Positions 22,511-33,600 of a stretch of DNA of 64,000 nucleotides are shown in pieces. The position numbers and the translations under genes are program-made. Source of the DNA: Pollenia angustigena (taxonomy: Eukaryota > Arthropoda > Insecta > Diptera > Polleniidae). Every line of letters begins with the position of its first letter. Position 1 is the stretch's first letter. Location of the stretch: contig OV884056.1 of NCBI GenBank assembly GCA_930367215.1, positions 233,297,127-233,361,126 of the forward strand. The letters are read 5' to 3'. The notes under the pieces are model-generated. The model was not told the origin of the DNA, made no database searches, and was given only the letters and a program-made list of their open reading frames with translations.

Positions 22511-23088
22511 ATATATACCCTATACTAGCAATGGTAAGGATGGTATTATAAGTTTGTGGTGATGTGAGTAACGCATAAATGCTTTGACATTGCTAAACGA
22601 ATTTGCAAGGTATTCTTGCGCTGACAACAATCTGCAAGGAGTAATGGTTCCAATTCATCATCTTCGAACTTTATTGTCTACCATAGGCGGTCTTTGTTCT
22701 CTGTATACAAATCAATCCTTCCGAACTTCTCTTTCATGTTTAAATCGATGAAGTAATTTTTCTTAGGGATTAACTTAATCTCGAAAATGCGTCCCTCTGT
22801 GCAAAATTTCTACTTTTTATTGGATAGTATACAAAACAAATTATTCTCTTTGGACTAATATTGAAAACTTATGAGTATTTATTGGTATATAGTTTTCTTA
22901 TAACGCGATTTTTTCAATATTCGATATCTGTGTAACCATAAGCCAAACATTGCTGAAATGTGCTGTTGAGAAGGAGCATCAAAATAAAGGAAATCTGTTA
23001 TTGTGATAATCGTGAGTAAAGAATGCTGGATGGCAATGTGGAAGAAGTAGATTCCCTGAGCCGAAATTAATAAACAAAATAAAATTAA
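22511..23088. other. Non-coding DNA with a Helentron-like scrap
   Basis: TATACCCTATACTAGCAATG at 22514 followed by GGTATTATAAGTTTGTG looks like the 5' end of another DINE-type element, truncated after about 70 bp. The rest holds nothing recognised. Confidence 0.3.
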
Positions 23089-23335
23089 ACTCACTGTTTA
23101 TTGTTGGTGTTTTGTTTAAGCTTTGATATTGCTTCAAGTAAGACATTGAGTGTTTGAGATTCTTATTCGCTTTAGGGTTTTATTTGTATAATATTTTTAG
23201 CGTTTCTAAAATCTTTGGAAAAGGTTTCCTGATGATCTGGTCTAAGCAACCAGTGAAATGCGCATAGAAGCTAGCTTTCCCTCAACAATAAATTTCAGTG
23301 TATTTATCAAATATGAAAAATTGGGAATTAAGCAC
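23089..23335 (+). repeat. Unclassified dispersed repeat, copy 1 (second copy at 38295)
   Basis: About 250 bp shared with 38295-38546 in the same orientation. It starts AAACTCACTGTTTATTGTTG, includes TTTCCTGATGATCTGG and AAGCAACCAGTGAAATGCG, and ends AATTGGGAATTAAGCACG. There is no coding capacity, terminal inverted repeat or A-tail. The upstream and downstream flanks differ between copies, so the boundaries are those of a repeat unit. Confidence 0.6.
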
Positions 23336-23532
23336 GTCATACAAGAATCTTAATAATAAAATTAACTTTATTTTGTTTACTCAGAAAAAGGATATCCAAT
23401 TGGAAATGATATTAAAAAATAGGTGGTAAAACAAATGGGTTAGAATTGTGGTTTTGACAATTTATTGTTGTATTTGTTACAGAACAAGAAAAAAAATAGT
23501 TAAGCCAAAACGGAAACAGCTTCATAGACATT
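23336..23532. other. AT-rich spacer
   Basis: Nothing recognised. Confidence 0.3.
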
Positions 23533-23783
23533 TCTGTGGTTTTCATGGGCAACCGCGTATGTCTTAAAATAAAATTTTTCAGGAGAAAAAACCATTCTAG
23601 TTCAAACTATGGGTTAGATATTGCACCTTTTGAACTTTGTAATTGAGTTAAAACATCGGAATGGGTCTATCTGTTTTTAAAAATTTTTTAACAAATGTAA
23701 AGAGCGCTTAAAATTAAGCAATATAGCATCAACATTTCAAAATCGAAAAAATAGACATACCGGTTGCCCATGAAAACCACAGA
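23533..23783. mobile_element. MITE with TCTGTGGTTTTCATGGGCAA ends
   Basis: TCTGTGGTTTTCATGGGCAA then CCG at the left is matched by an exactly inverted CGGTTGCCCATGAAAACCAC and AGA at the right. Inward similarity continues to ATGTCT. About 251 bp, non-coding. The near-perfect ends suggest youth. No target duplication was assigned. Confidence 0.6.
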
Positions 23784-24062
23784 TTTAAGCCTGTTGACGC
23801 GTTGTTTTAGGCGTTATGAGAAAAAGAGAAATGAAGATATTTGCATCATTAAGTTTTTTTTTTTATATATTTAATAGAGTTGTCAACCGATTAAAAATAA
23901 TCCGATAAATCGATTAAACAAAACCAAACTCTTGTTCGAATAATGTACGTTTTTACACATATTTAAATAGACACCCCCTGAAGAAGTAGAAAAATACTCT
24001 ACGAAACGTTGGGAAAAACTGTAATAAAATTGATGTTTTATTTACATTGAAGCTCCAGGCCT
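23784..24062 (+). mobile_element. Penelope-like element 3' remnant with hammerhead-like core
   Basis: CCCTGAAGAAGTAGAAAAAT followed by ACTCTACGAAACGTTGGG (23975-24012) has the CTGANGA ... stem ... GAAA layout found at the ends of Penelope-like elements. It is the same layout as in the two copies at 41-43 kb but with a different stem sequence (GTAGA / TCTAC). No GIY-YIG or RT sequence remains next to it. Only the 23976-24062 part is securely assigned. Confidence 0.45.
23978..24006 (+). ncRNA. Hammerhead-like core, isolated Penelope remnant
   Basis: CTGAAGA, stem GTAGA / TCTAC, then GAAAC. The stem sequence differs from the 41-43 kb copies but the layout is kept, i.e. compensatory change. Confidence 0.4.
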
Positions 24063-24390
24063 AACAAGCTTAAAAATAGGAAAATTACTTACAATTTTAA
24101 AATTGGCCAACTAAAATAATAACATAACAAACTAATTGTTTAAAATATTTGTTGAATTTTAAATTAACCAAATAATTTTTTTATATTTACAGATTTGGTT
24201 GTCGGTGCTTTTTCAATAAAAAAGTTAACTGTATTGATTAATATAATAATCAATATGACTATTGATTTGTGGTAATATTTTTCTGTGTATTCATAAATAA
24301 AAACAAATAATTTAGAATTTTTCATTCATGAAAAATATCAAAAATTTGTGTTTTTTAACGTTTATACACGGACAATTCTTAATTCAGCTA
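24063..24390. other. AT-rich spacer
   Basis: Nothing recognised. Confidence 0.3.
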
Positions 24391-25304
24391 AATCTTTTAG
24401 CTATTATTTTTTTGGCAACGCTGGTTTAAATATCTGACGCAATTTCGTGTTTTGTTTCACTGTCAAACATCTTCAGTTTGGTTTATAATTTAAACATGAA
24501 TCGTCTTACAAACGAACAACGCTTGCAAATTATTGAATTTTATTATCAAAATGCGTGCTCTGTTAAAAAAGTTCATCGCACGCTTCTTCCATTTTAAGGT
24601 CAGTTTAATCGACCCACTGAAGCGGCTATTCGGGCTAGTGTGACTACATTTCGCACATTGTTGGACATTAAACCACCAACACGCTTACGTAGAGTGCGAA
24701 GTGAAGAAAATATCGCAGCTGTATCGGCCAGTGTTAATGATGACTATCAATTATCGACTCGTCGCCGTTCGCAGCAACTGGGTCTCTGTTACTCAACAAC
24801 GTGAGATGATATCCAACTTTTTTTTGCCCAAAATGCAAGAGCTCGACTTGCATGGCATGTGGTTTCAACAAGACGGTGCCACATGCCACACAGCACGCGT
24901 AATAATGGACTTATTGAGAGGCGAGTTCAGTGAACATTTTATTTCACGGTCGGGACTGGTCAATTGGCCGCCTGATCATGCGATTTAACGCCTTTAGACT
25001 ATTTTTTGTTGGGCTATGTGAAAGCTCATGTCTATACACACTTGCCCGCTTCAATTGACGCGTTGGAAGACAACATTGAAGCATTTATTCATGATATACC
25101 CGCCGAAATGTTGGAAAGAGTATGCCAAAATTAAACTAAGCGGATGGACCATTTGAGGCGCAGTCACGAACAACATTTGCATGAAATAATCTTCAAACAT
25201 TAAATTATGTGGACCGTACAATCGATTCAAATAAAGATTTCATGCATTTTTCTTAATTTTAGGTGTTTTTTTTAACTTTCCTATAGCTCTTAAAAAATCA
25301 CCAG
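24391..25304 (+). mobile_element. DD41D mariner-like element, internally deleted (copy 2)
   Basis: Second copy of the family at 21.7 kb. The left terminus is eroded (only TTTTAGCTATTATTTTTTTG remains), while the right keeps CTTAAAAAATCACC. The deletion differs from copy 1: this one retains about 100 N-terminal residues and joins directly to REMISNFF. The two copies are therefore independent deletion derivatives rather than duplicates. Confidence 0.7.
24496..25204 (+). pseudogene. DD41D mariner transposase, deleted and frameshifted
   Basis: Begins MNRLTNEQRLQIIEFYYQNA. A TAA interrupts after RTLLPF, then GQFNRPTEAAIRASVTTF and NDDYQLSTRRRSQQLGLCYS follow. The central region with the first catalytic Asp is deleted. 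The frame then runs through REMISNFFLPKMQELDLHG, WFQQDGATCHTARV (second Asp) and NWPPDHAI, where a stop falls just before the third Asp. The remaining C-terminal sequence is out of frame. Non-functional. Confidence 0.75.
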
Positions 25305-25646
25305 ATCATATAAAAATAAAAAAAAAATCTAAAAACTGCGGAATATTGTAAATTCCAGGATTTTTAAAGATTTTATTTTGCGTTAAAAACAAAGGTTTTT
25401 TTTTTCTTTTATAAAAATTATTAAAAGTTTATATATTTTGTCTCATTTTATGTATTTCTTATTTATTTTTTATTAAATATTCGCTTGAATGGAATACTAG
25501 TGGCAAAAAATAGCCGAATACTCGACATATCGAATACGAATATTCATAACATCACTATCGCAGCTGCTCAACAATAGAGTATTAACTCAAAATTTTTGTT
25601 TTTTCAACTCTTTGGATCAAATGGACACGTAATATTCATATCTAAC
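25305..25646. other. AT-rich spacer between mariner and Transib
   Basis: Low-complexity T-rich DNA; nothing recognised. Confidence 0.3.
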
Positions 25647-25651
25647 CGCTG

Positions 25652-26899
25652 CACAGACAGGTATTTGGCTCTAAAAGTCGCTCAAAATTCATTTTTTTAT
25701 ATTAGCACTACACCCTTTTTACTGTTATTTTTTAAAAGTCAGGTAACCCCTCGAAACAATAGAACCAGCATGGCTCGCTTCAACCTTTCAGCAGCTGCAT
25801 AAATTCAGTCGGGAGTTACCATTCGAAAAACGTGTTCGTATGATTTGTTCGATACGCTCAAAACTTTAGTGTCTTCAAATATTCATTTTAGGTAGATTTT
25901 GTGTTAGTTTCTATTATGGATTGTGTTCAATCAGGTATGTGCTTTATCTAAAACTTAAGTTTTACATTGATTCTAATTATAAACTAGTTTTTTTGCCCTT
26001 AATGGTTAAGCTCTACAAATGCAAAAAAAAGAACACACACATCTTCTTATATCACAGAGGTTTCAAACTAATTCTGTTCATTTCTGAGCTTTAAATTTGG
26101 TAGTATTTTGTAGAATAGATCGTCCAGAAATTTAAGAAGCAAAAAACAGCCACCCCAATCCACCCCTAAATTTTTAGCGATTTTTTTAGTACATGGGCTT
26201 TGAAAACTAGGTTAATCAAGAATTTCCATAAAATGCCATTTTTTTCGAGACCAACTGGGCTTATTGTTGGACAAACCGAAGGCAACACTAATGATTTGAA
26301 GAACACGAAAGATCAGCAGAGATATCTGGGATTGACAAAAATTTAATATACCGGTTAAAAATAATAATTGATGCCATGTGCTTTGGTATTAAAATTAAGG
26401 ATACTGCTGAATTGTATGGTTTCCTTTATCAATTTCACTCTGTGTCACCGACCTTGCACAAGGTGTTGCGCCATGGAGCAGCCGGAAAAAGGGAGGCGAT
26501 TCTGCCAATTGGTCAACTCTCCCGTAATAAATATGTTCGCACATACAGGCTGGATTATTCTAGAAAATTTTCAAGAATAGAATGCAACCAAGATGTACTA
26601 AACAGGTTGCTTTTGACATCCGGCCCTGTTCTGACAGGAATGAGGAAGACCAAATCGAAAAAGAAGATTGAAGTCTTAAATTTACTTGAAGAAAACGGCA
26701 TTGGCAACGTTAATATTGAAAATGAATACGATACTGTAACAAATGACGAATAAATAAGATTTATAATAATGTTGTTTGCCTTTTTCTACACTAAAATACC
26801 CTAATCTACCTTTAAATCCAATAAAATACTAACATAAAACTTTAAATGAAAAAAAAAAAATACTTTTGAGTGACTTTTAGGGCCATATACATGTCTGTG
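25652..26899 (+). mobile_element. Transib element with 5-bp CGCTG duplication
   Basis: Terminal inverted repeats of about 36 bp read CACAGACAGGTATTTGG on the left and CACAGACATGTATATGG from the right, both continuing into CTAAAAGTC and CTCAAAA. The perfect direct repeat CGCTG flanks both ends (25647-25651 and 26900-26904). GC-rich 5-bp duplications and CAC-starting termini are the Transib hallmarks, and the interior encodes a Transib/RAG1-like fragment. At 1.25 kb it is far shorter than an autonomous Transib (about 3 kb), so most of the transposase has been deleted. Confidence 0.75.
26246..26756 (+). pseudogene. Transib transposase C-terminal fragment (RAG1-core-like), catalytic Glu segment missing
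   Basis: One frame is open from about 26246 to the stop at 26756, about 170 residues. It starts PTGLIVGQTEGNTNDL (the position of the family's NDGNTARRFF block) and runs through LTKNLIYRLKIIIDAM, PTLHKVLRHGA and ILPIGQLSRNK, then RTYRLDYSRKFSRIECNQ and NRLLLTSGPVLTGMR. In Transib proteins the GQLS run is normally followed by an EEA-x-EA block before RNK. It aligns with the region around the third catalytic acidic residue of RAG1. Here GQLS joins RNK directly, so the catalytic Glu is gone. The N-terminal two-thirds, including both catalytic Asp regions, are absent. Family assignment is from motif memory supported by the 5-bp duplication. Confidence 0.7.
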
Positions 26900-26904
26900 C
26901 GCTG

Positions 26905-27299
26905 TAGAATATCGTGCCATATTGTCTACTTTTAAGTTACGAAACAGTTGGCTTTTAAAATTTTTTTTTATATGCCTGTAATGTAAATTTAAAAATTGTT
27001 AAATTTTTAGTTAATACAGTATTGTTGATCGAGTGCGATATGTATCTTATTACGAGTAGAAGTAGCGTATGCGCAATATTTGAATATTCCAATATTCCTC
27101 ATACGCACGAATAAATATTGAGATTGTTTACAAATACATATACAACTTATAAAAGCCAACCAGTCATGTAATACGTTACTTAATGGAAAGGAGAACAATA
27201 TTTTAACAATATTATAACAATAATTAAATAAATAAATAACAATAATCAAATAAATAAATGAAAAAAAAATATATAGGTATATATTAATCCTATTAACAA
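26905..27299. other. AT-rich spacer upstream of the LINE
   Basis: AATAAATAAATAAC-type repetition near 27220-27265; no gene. Confidence 0.3.
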
Positions 27300-27492
27300 A
27301 AGCAACTACATACAACCAAACTTACAAGCAACAACAATAAAAAAAAAGAACCAAATTAAAATTAACATTAGCAAGTGCGTACAAACAAACAAACAAACAA
27401 ACAAGCAAAACAGCGAAAAAATAAAAATTAACCAAGCAACAAAAAAAACTAATGAAAAAGTCAACCACAAAAACACAAAGAGCAAAAAAAAA

Positions 27493-28482
27493 ATGCAAAA
27501 TACCACTAATGAAAATAACTACACAAAAGAAAACAAAAATAACAATGACCAGGAATCTGTTAAAACTCCCTCATCAAAGAGAATGAGAGAAGTTTTACAT
27601 AACTCTTTCCTTGGAAATTTTTCAAAAACACCAAGATTAACTGACACTCAATCTCCGCTCAAATTTATCACGATTATGGACAAACGTTTTGAAAAACTGA
27701 CAAACCAAATACAAGAAATGATGCAAACAAAATTTGTTGAGTACAAAAATGATCTCTTAAATGAACTAGATAAGAGATTTAGTGCAATGAAAAATGATAT
27801 TATGGAAGTATCAGAAAAAGTAAACAAGCTAGAAACAGAAATAACAAAAATAGAAACAGTTGAATTTAAAATAAAAACAATGGGTGCTGAAATAAAAAGT
27901 TTAAAAACTCAATTAAGACGGCAAGAAAATTTTACCGTCGCAAAAGACATTCGTATAAATGAAATTCCCTTTAATCCAAATGAAAATTTACACGAAATCT
28001 TTAAAGATATTTGTTTAATGATTAACACAACTATCCCCCCAATCAGAAACATATATCGGTTACAAAATCATAATAACAAAAATAAAAACGATTCACCTGA
28101 TGCTGCAATTATTGTTAAAATGTGGTCACCATACGACAAAAATTATTTTTTAAAAACATTATCAAATTTTAAGAAACAAAATAAAGACTTTTTCTTTTGT
28201 TTAAATCAAATCGGTTTCGATTCAGAAAAAAAATTTTTTGTGAATGAAAGCTTAACACAAGATAATTATAAAATTTTGCGAGCTGCCGTAAAAATGAAAA
28301 GGGAGCGCAGGATACATAGTGCATTCTCCATGCGAGGGCTCGTATACGTAAAAAAAACAGCAAATGATCCTATCATTCAAATTGATGAAATCGACCATTT
28401 AGATTGGTTATTTCCTGTATCAGGTGATCAGGATAGTTTTGGCGCTGGTTATCAAAGAAATAATGAATCGCAGCTACAATAA
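27493..28482 (+). CDS. LINE ORF1 protein (nucleic-acid chaperone-like), intact
   Basis: 329 residues. The start is the first Met after the A-rich leader. Residues 1-60 are N/K-rich and disordered. Residues about 70-140 form a heptad-like, E/K-rich coiled coil (KRFEKLTNQIQEMMQTKF, KVNKLETEITKIETVEF). Residues about 150-240 look like an RRM-type fold: IRINEIPFNPNENLHEIF, then NIYRL and AAIIVKMWSPYDK. A C-terminal block has the family signature VNESLTQDNYKILRAAVKMK and MRGLVYVKK, as in CR1/L2-group ORF1 proteins that package the LINE RNA. Unlike ORF2, it has no stop. Confidence 0.75.
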   Translation: MQNTTNENNYTKENKNNNDQESVKTPSSKRMREVLHNSFLGNFSKTPRLTDTQSPLKFITIMDKRFEKLTNQIQEMMQTKFVEYKNDLLNELDKRFSAMKNDIMEVSEKVNKLETEITKIETVEFKIKTMGAEIKSLKTQLRRQENFTVAKDIRINEIPFNPNENLHEIFKDICLMINTTIPPIRNIYRLQNHNNKNKNDSPDAAIIVKMWSPYDKNYFLKTLSNFKKQNKDFFFCLNQIGFDSEKKFFVNESLTQDNYKILRAAVKMKRERRIHSAFSMRGLVYVKKTANDPIIQIDEIDHLDWLFPVSGDQDSFGAGYQRNNESQLQ

Positions 28483-28719
28483 TATATTTTTATATTTTTA
28501 TTACCTTATTTATCTCATTATTTACTTTCTTTTTATACTCTTTACGATATTTTATCTTATTAACCATTTTTTTTAATTTTACAATGTTTCAATTTAAAAA
28601 TTGTTTTGAATTCACAAAATCATTTGTCAACTCGTGCGTTACTTTCTTATTTTTTTGTGTATGTATAAATGCACCATCTAAATAACTTAAGGGATAGATC
28701 CACATACGGTACTGCAAAT

Positions 28720-31461
28720 ATGATAAAAATTCTTTCTAAACATGCGCACGGTTTAAAAATCTGTCATATAAATGCTTAAATTTTGGCGCCTAAAATTGAA
28801 GAATTCCGGTACATATTTGAGAACTCCAACATGGATATTGTATGCGTTTCAGAAACATGGTTTCATGCAAGTATCAGTAATCTTTCCGTTTCTCTAAGTG
28901 GCTACAATTTAATAAGGGTTGATAGAGTTGGGCGCGCTGGTGGAGTGGCTATTTATATTAGAAGAGGCATATCTTATAATATTAAAAGTACATCTAATGA
29001 TTATAATGTTGATGGTGATAATAATGATGGTTTGGTGGAATACGTACTAATAGAAGTTATATCTCGGGGAAGAAAATTACTGGTAGGAAGTTTATACAGG
29101 CCTAATAACAACATTCCAATTGAACCGTTTTTTTAAATTTTGGAGAATTCCACAGCTTTATATAATGATGTTGTCCTTGTTGGTGATTTTAACTGGAACC
29201 TTTTAACTGATTCAAGCATTATTGACATCTTGGCACCATTGGGACTATTTCCAACTAACATAACTACACCTACTCACTTTACCTCGTCCAACAGCACCTT
29301 AATTGATTTTCTTTTTGTTGGTAATGTAAGTAATGTTATATTATACGATCAACTGTCTGCCCCGTGTTTTTCTAAACACGATTTATTATTTATGATCTAT
29401 AATTTTCAATTGCAAATCCCACCCTATTCAATAACTTTTCGTGACTTTGAAAATGTTAAATACGCCACATTGGAATTAGAACTACTAATTGGAATTGATT
29501 GGAATACAATCTATTATATGGTTTCAACAGAGGATAAACTAGCCTTTCTTGAACGTAATATATTATATTTGTTTGATCAAGCTGTTCCATTGAAAACTAA
29601 GGTAATGAGTCAAACAAAAAGACCATGGTTCTCGTCAAATATTAAACAAGCCATTAAACAAAGAGACCTTGCATTTTCACGTTGGAAGCGGTTTAAAACC
29701 AACGATCTACATGTTGAATATTGTTTGGCGAGAAAAACAGTACACAAACTCATTAAACAGGAAAAATCAAAATTTTACACTGAAAAGTTCTCCTTGGCCC
29801 TGGGATCAAAAAAAACATGGAAAGCTATAAGGAAAATCGGTATTGGTAAATCTGGAAATAATGACCCTGTTATTTTTGATCCAGACGTTATTAATGAAAA
29901 ATTTTTGAATATTCCTATGGTAGAAGCAGATATTGATTTTTACAACCACAACCATGACAACCGTCAACCCCATAATAACTTCTCTTTTGATTGCATAGAC
30001 CAGTTTGACGTTTTAAGAAGCTGTATGTCAATTAAATCAAATGCAGTTGGTGTGGACGAAATTCACCCAAGATTTTTTAAATAAATTCTCCCAAGAATAT
30101 TGCCCTTTGTTACACATGTATTTAACACCATTATTACCACCAGTCATTTTCCCTCAAATTGGAAAAAGTCCAAAATAATACCAATACCCAAAACTAAATC
30201 AGAATATAGGCCAATTGACATTTTACCCTTTATGTCGAAAATATTTGAGAGGTTAATACACAATCAGATATCGCTTTACGTTAATGATCGTAATCTGCGT
30301 AATGATAAACAATCTGGGTTTCGGAAAAACCACAGTTGTATAACTGCACTTGTAGATGTTGCGGAAGATATAAGAAATAGTATAGATGAACGAAAAACAA
30401 ATATCTTAGTACTTTTGGATCATTCAAAAGCCTTCGATACAGTCGATCATAACGTCCTATGTTACAAACTACAACACATGTTTATGTTTTCTACAGCTGC
30501 TACACGTCTGATATCAACATATCTTACCAACAGGTATCGGTATGTTCAAAGTGGTAATAATAAATCAAAATTTCTACCTGTGACGAGGGGTGTACCGCAG
30601 GGGTCAATTATTGGGCCCCTTCTATTTTCGCTTTACGCTGATGACCTTCCGAGTCAACTTACACACTGCAAAGTCAGAATGTATGCTGACGATGATCAGA
30701 TTTACATCAGCTGTGATACATCTGAAATTGAACAATGTGTCTTAACTCTGAATTCTGAGTTAAAACATATATATGAATGGGCTACTGCTAATGGTCTTAG
30801 TATCAACCCAAAAAAATCTAAATATCTTGTTATCCAAAAAACGAACTACTATAACCGATCATATACCTGATATTTTTCTTGGTGATGAACGTATTGAAAG
30901 GGTAAATACAGCAAAAAATTTAGGTATTATTTTTAATAAGAACCTGACATGGTGCAACCATATTAATTATGCATGTGGCCGTACATATTCCATGCTTAGA
31001 ACTCTCTGGCAAACGCAGTATTGTACACCTATCAAAATAAGAATACTTCTAGCCAAAACCTATTTATTTCCAATTCTGATGTATGGATGCGAATTATTTG
31101 CCAATGTGATGCAGCAAGTACAAGAAAATTAAACTCAGTCTTTAAAAGCATTGTACGATACGTATATGGCGTGAAAAGGTTTAATTCTGTTTCTCCTTTA
31201 ACGGTAAAATTATATGGTATTCAGTTTGATGACCTTCTCAAAACAAGAGTACTAATATTTATGCACAAAATCGTGTTTACTCAACAACCACAACATCTGT
31301 ATAACCGCTTAACCATATCTAGGTCTAATAGAGGTAAAATAATTTTATTGTTTAGACACCAAAGTTTAACTTCCGATTGACAATTTTTCCTTAATGCAAT
31401 CCGTCTTTGGAATCTACTCCCGCATAATATACAAATAACTAGTAACGCACTGAGCTTTTAA
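28720..31461 (+). pseudogene. LINE ORF2: endonuclease plus reverse transcriptase, broken
   Basis: The apurinic-endonuclease part includes CVSETWFHASISN, RVGRAGGVAIYIRRG and LVGDFNWNLL (28783-29230). The RT part (30100-30870) shows YRPIDILPFMSKIFERLIHN, LVLLDHSKAFDTVDHN, RGVPQGSIIGPLLFSLYADD and the catalytic MYADDDQIYI. The C-terminal part includes NLGIIFNKNLTWCNHINYAC and ends in AIRLWNLLPHN. Defects: in-frame stops at 28777-28779, 29134-29136 and 30082-30084, a frameshift near 30.84-30.87 kb, another near 31.10-31.13 kb, and a TGA at 31378-31380. All catalytic motifs are otherwise preserved, so this is a fairly recent death. Confidence 0.85.
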
Positions 31462-31731
31462 AAAAAACATTTTAAATTTTTTTGCACGTTAATTTTTTTC
31501 ATTTTTTTATGAATTTTAAATATAATTATTTTGTTAATTTTCAATTTAATTTATTAATTTAATAATTTTTTTTTCTCTCTTTTAAATTTTTTCTTTTGTT
31601 TTAAATCTTATCATTTACAAATTATAATTATAAATGTTTCTGCTAAAACAATGTTCTATACTGCAATAAGAGGCTTTAAGTCTTGTGTATAGAATTGGAA
31701 ATAAATAAAATAAAATAAAAATAAAATAAAT

Positions 31732-32275
31732 TCAAAGAAGTAGTAGTGCCTGTGAACATTCGTTTAAATTTATTCATGTTGACAGTGAGAGGGAAGACTT
31801 TAGCAGGAATGTTATTCCACATACGAACAGTCCGGCCAAAAAACGAATTTTCCCTGTAACGCATTGTACAACTTACAGGCCAATCGACTCTTGTGTCATT
31901 CATGTTCTGAAGCATATCACTAACATCGTATACTTCTGGTATATAATCAAATGATTAGGAATGGCAAAGGTTGATGTCATTTGCAAAAGAGTAGATAGGG
32001 TTGGAAGTTTGACATAGGAGGTCATTTAGAAAAATAAAAATATAAATTGTAGGAGATAGAACGGAGCCTTGCGGCATCCCGGAATAAATTTTGAAATCGT
32101 TTGACGAAACCCTATCTAAAACAACTCGTAAAGTGCGATCTCTGATAAAATTCAATATAAATCGAGAGAAATTCTCACCGACACCAAGTGCAATAAATTT
32201 TGACAAGAGTGCACCATACCAGACTCTGTCAAACGCCTTGAAAATATCTTAAACAATACCCTTACTTTCGTCAAA
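31732..32275 (-). pseudogene. Minus-strand LINE relic (RT fragment and C-terminus)
   Basis: Read from 32275, the frame gives DIFKAFDRVWYGALLSKFI (palm motif A). GMPQGSVLSPTIYIFIFLND follows, then SFANDINLCHS, in which the usual YADD is degraded to FAND. Beyond a stop at about 31.95 kb, 31920-31676 encodes DTRVDWPVSCTMRYRENSFF and RTVRMWNNIPAKVFPL, a typical CR1/Jockey-group tail. Most of the thumb region is deleted between the two pieces. This is a different subfamily from the plus-strand LINE next to it. Confidence 0.65.
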
Positions 32276-32749
32276 ATATTAAATGGAACAGAACCAGTAT
32301 AGCAACCTGAAAAGCAAGCGCATGGTCGCGGTGAACTCTGGTTTCAACAAGATGGCGCTACGAGCCATACATTTTGGTGAGCACGTAATTTCATGTTTTG
32401 ATATGGTTAATTTTCCACATAGATCTTGCGATATCACACCTTAGACCATTTTCTCTGGGGATATGTAATGACTGTCTTCAGGAATAAGTCAGCTAAGATT
32501 GACGATTTGGAAGCTAACATAACTCGTGTTATTCGCGAGATACCAGCTGCTATGTTCGAATAAGTCGCCCGAAATTGTACCTTCCGAATGGACCACTTCA
32601 GACGAAGTCATGGCCAACATTTCCATGATATATTTTCAAACAGTTAATGCCATAAATTATTCTTTAAACCGATAAAAAAAAATTCAAGTTTACTTTCAAA
32701 TTTATGTGTTTTATTTTACATTATAATTTAAACTTCACGATGAATCACC
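32276..32749 (+). pseudogene. Third mariner-like (DD41D-type) transposase fragment
   Basis: From about 32335 the frames read LWFQQDGATSHT (second Asp), then DITPLDHFLWGYVMTVFRNK after small frame losses. IDDLEANITRVIREIPAAMF and FRMDHFRRSHGQHFHDIFSN follow. This is the same C-terminal layout as the elements at 21.7 and 24.4 kb but clearly diverged. The right end GATGAATCACCCGA at 32736-32749 matches their CGGGTGATT terminus. The left portion is missing. A TAG and a TAA interrupt it. Confidence 0.6.
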
Positions 32750-33450
32750 CGACTTATCTATTAACCATTTTTTTATTATCAATGCTCATCCCGGTCCTGT
32801 GCGAGCCGGATTATCGAGGTTCAACTGTATATTTTTAATTTTAATAACTGCCTTGTTCTAGTTTCTTCAATAAAATAAAATATATATTTACAATCTATAA
32901 GAGCAATAAAATAAAAATGCTAAATAGTGCACAATGTTTTATTAATCGAACACCATTTTTCTCAAAAACAAAAAAATTTAAAAAAAATTTGAACTCCAGA
33001 TTCGTGTTTTCTAGTCCCAAATTATCTATTTAACACCAAGTTTTATAAAGTTACTCGAAACAAAAAATCGCTGGGACGAAATGGGTTAAAGCTTTTTATT
33101 AATTTTGGCATCGATTTGCTAGTGCATATATTTGCTATTTTACCGTTTGCAGCATTTTTTGGCATAATTTCGTTAACAGAGTCTTTATGCATAATTTTTT
33201 AAATTTATAGATCATAACTAGCCTTTTTGAGGCATATTTTGATAAATATAAAAATTTTTAGAAGCCTACAAGAGCTTTCGAAGCAAACAAAAAAATGTTT
33301 TTTTTTGCAAATTCTGGCTTTTCTGTTTTAAATATTTATCTGTATATCCAACGTGTTGCTGCAATTTCGGTGTCTACATTAAATTTTATTCTTAAAAACA
33401 AAGCAGGTTGTCATTAAAGATAAATGTTACCTTAAACAATAAAATTTTAT
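32750..33450. other. Non-coding DNA with a lone pogo/Tigger-like end
   Basis: GGATTATCGAGGTTCAACTG followed by TA at about 32802-32823 is the inverted CAGTTGAACCTCGATAATCC terminus of a pogo/Tigger element; no partner end was found nearby. The rest (32.9-33.4 kb) contains GGCATATTTTG-like repetition. No gene. Confidence 0.35.
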
Positions 33451-33600
33451 ATACACCGATACTAAGTTGACGTTATATAACGATGTGATCCATCCATCTG
33501 AATGGTTGTCTGTCCATGTTAACCTTGTGCGCAAAGTACAAGTTGCGATCTTGTAGATAATTTGGTCAAATTGGTCAATATATTTAAATTAAACTAAGGA
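33451..33600 (+). repeat. Fragment of a second Helentron-like family (relative of 43781-44036)
   Basis: ATACACCGATACTAAGTTGA, TGTCTGTCCATGTTAACC and TTGTGCGCAAAGTACAAGTT match the interior of the element at 43.8-44.0 kb in the same order and orientation. Both termini are missing. Confidence 0.5.

Larger units (their letters stand above)
27300..31731 (+). mobile_element. CR1/L2-group LINE, near full length, ORF2 broken
   Basis: About 4.4 kb in the order: A-rich 5' region, ORF1 (27493-28482), a 237-bp gap, ORF2 relic (28720-31461), 3' UTR, and a tail of AATAAA/AAATAAA repeats ending near 31731. Short 3' repeats instead of pure poly(A) fit the CR1/L2 group. The 3' end of a second family member is at 40.0-40.5 kb. 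The downstream neighbour, the minus-strand LINE relic, abuts the tail directly, so this copy may have inserted into it. The 5' limit is approximate. Confidence 0.75.
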
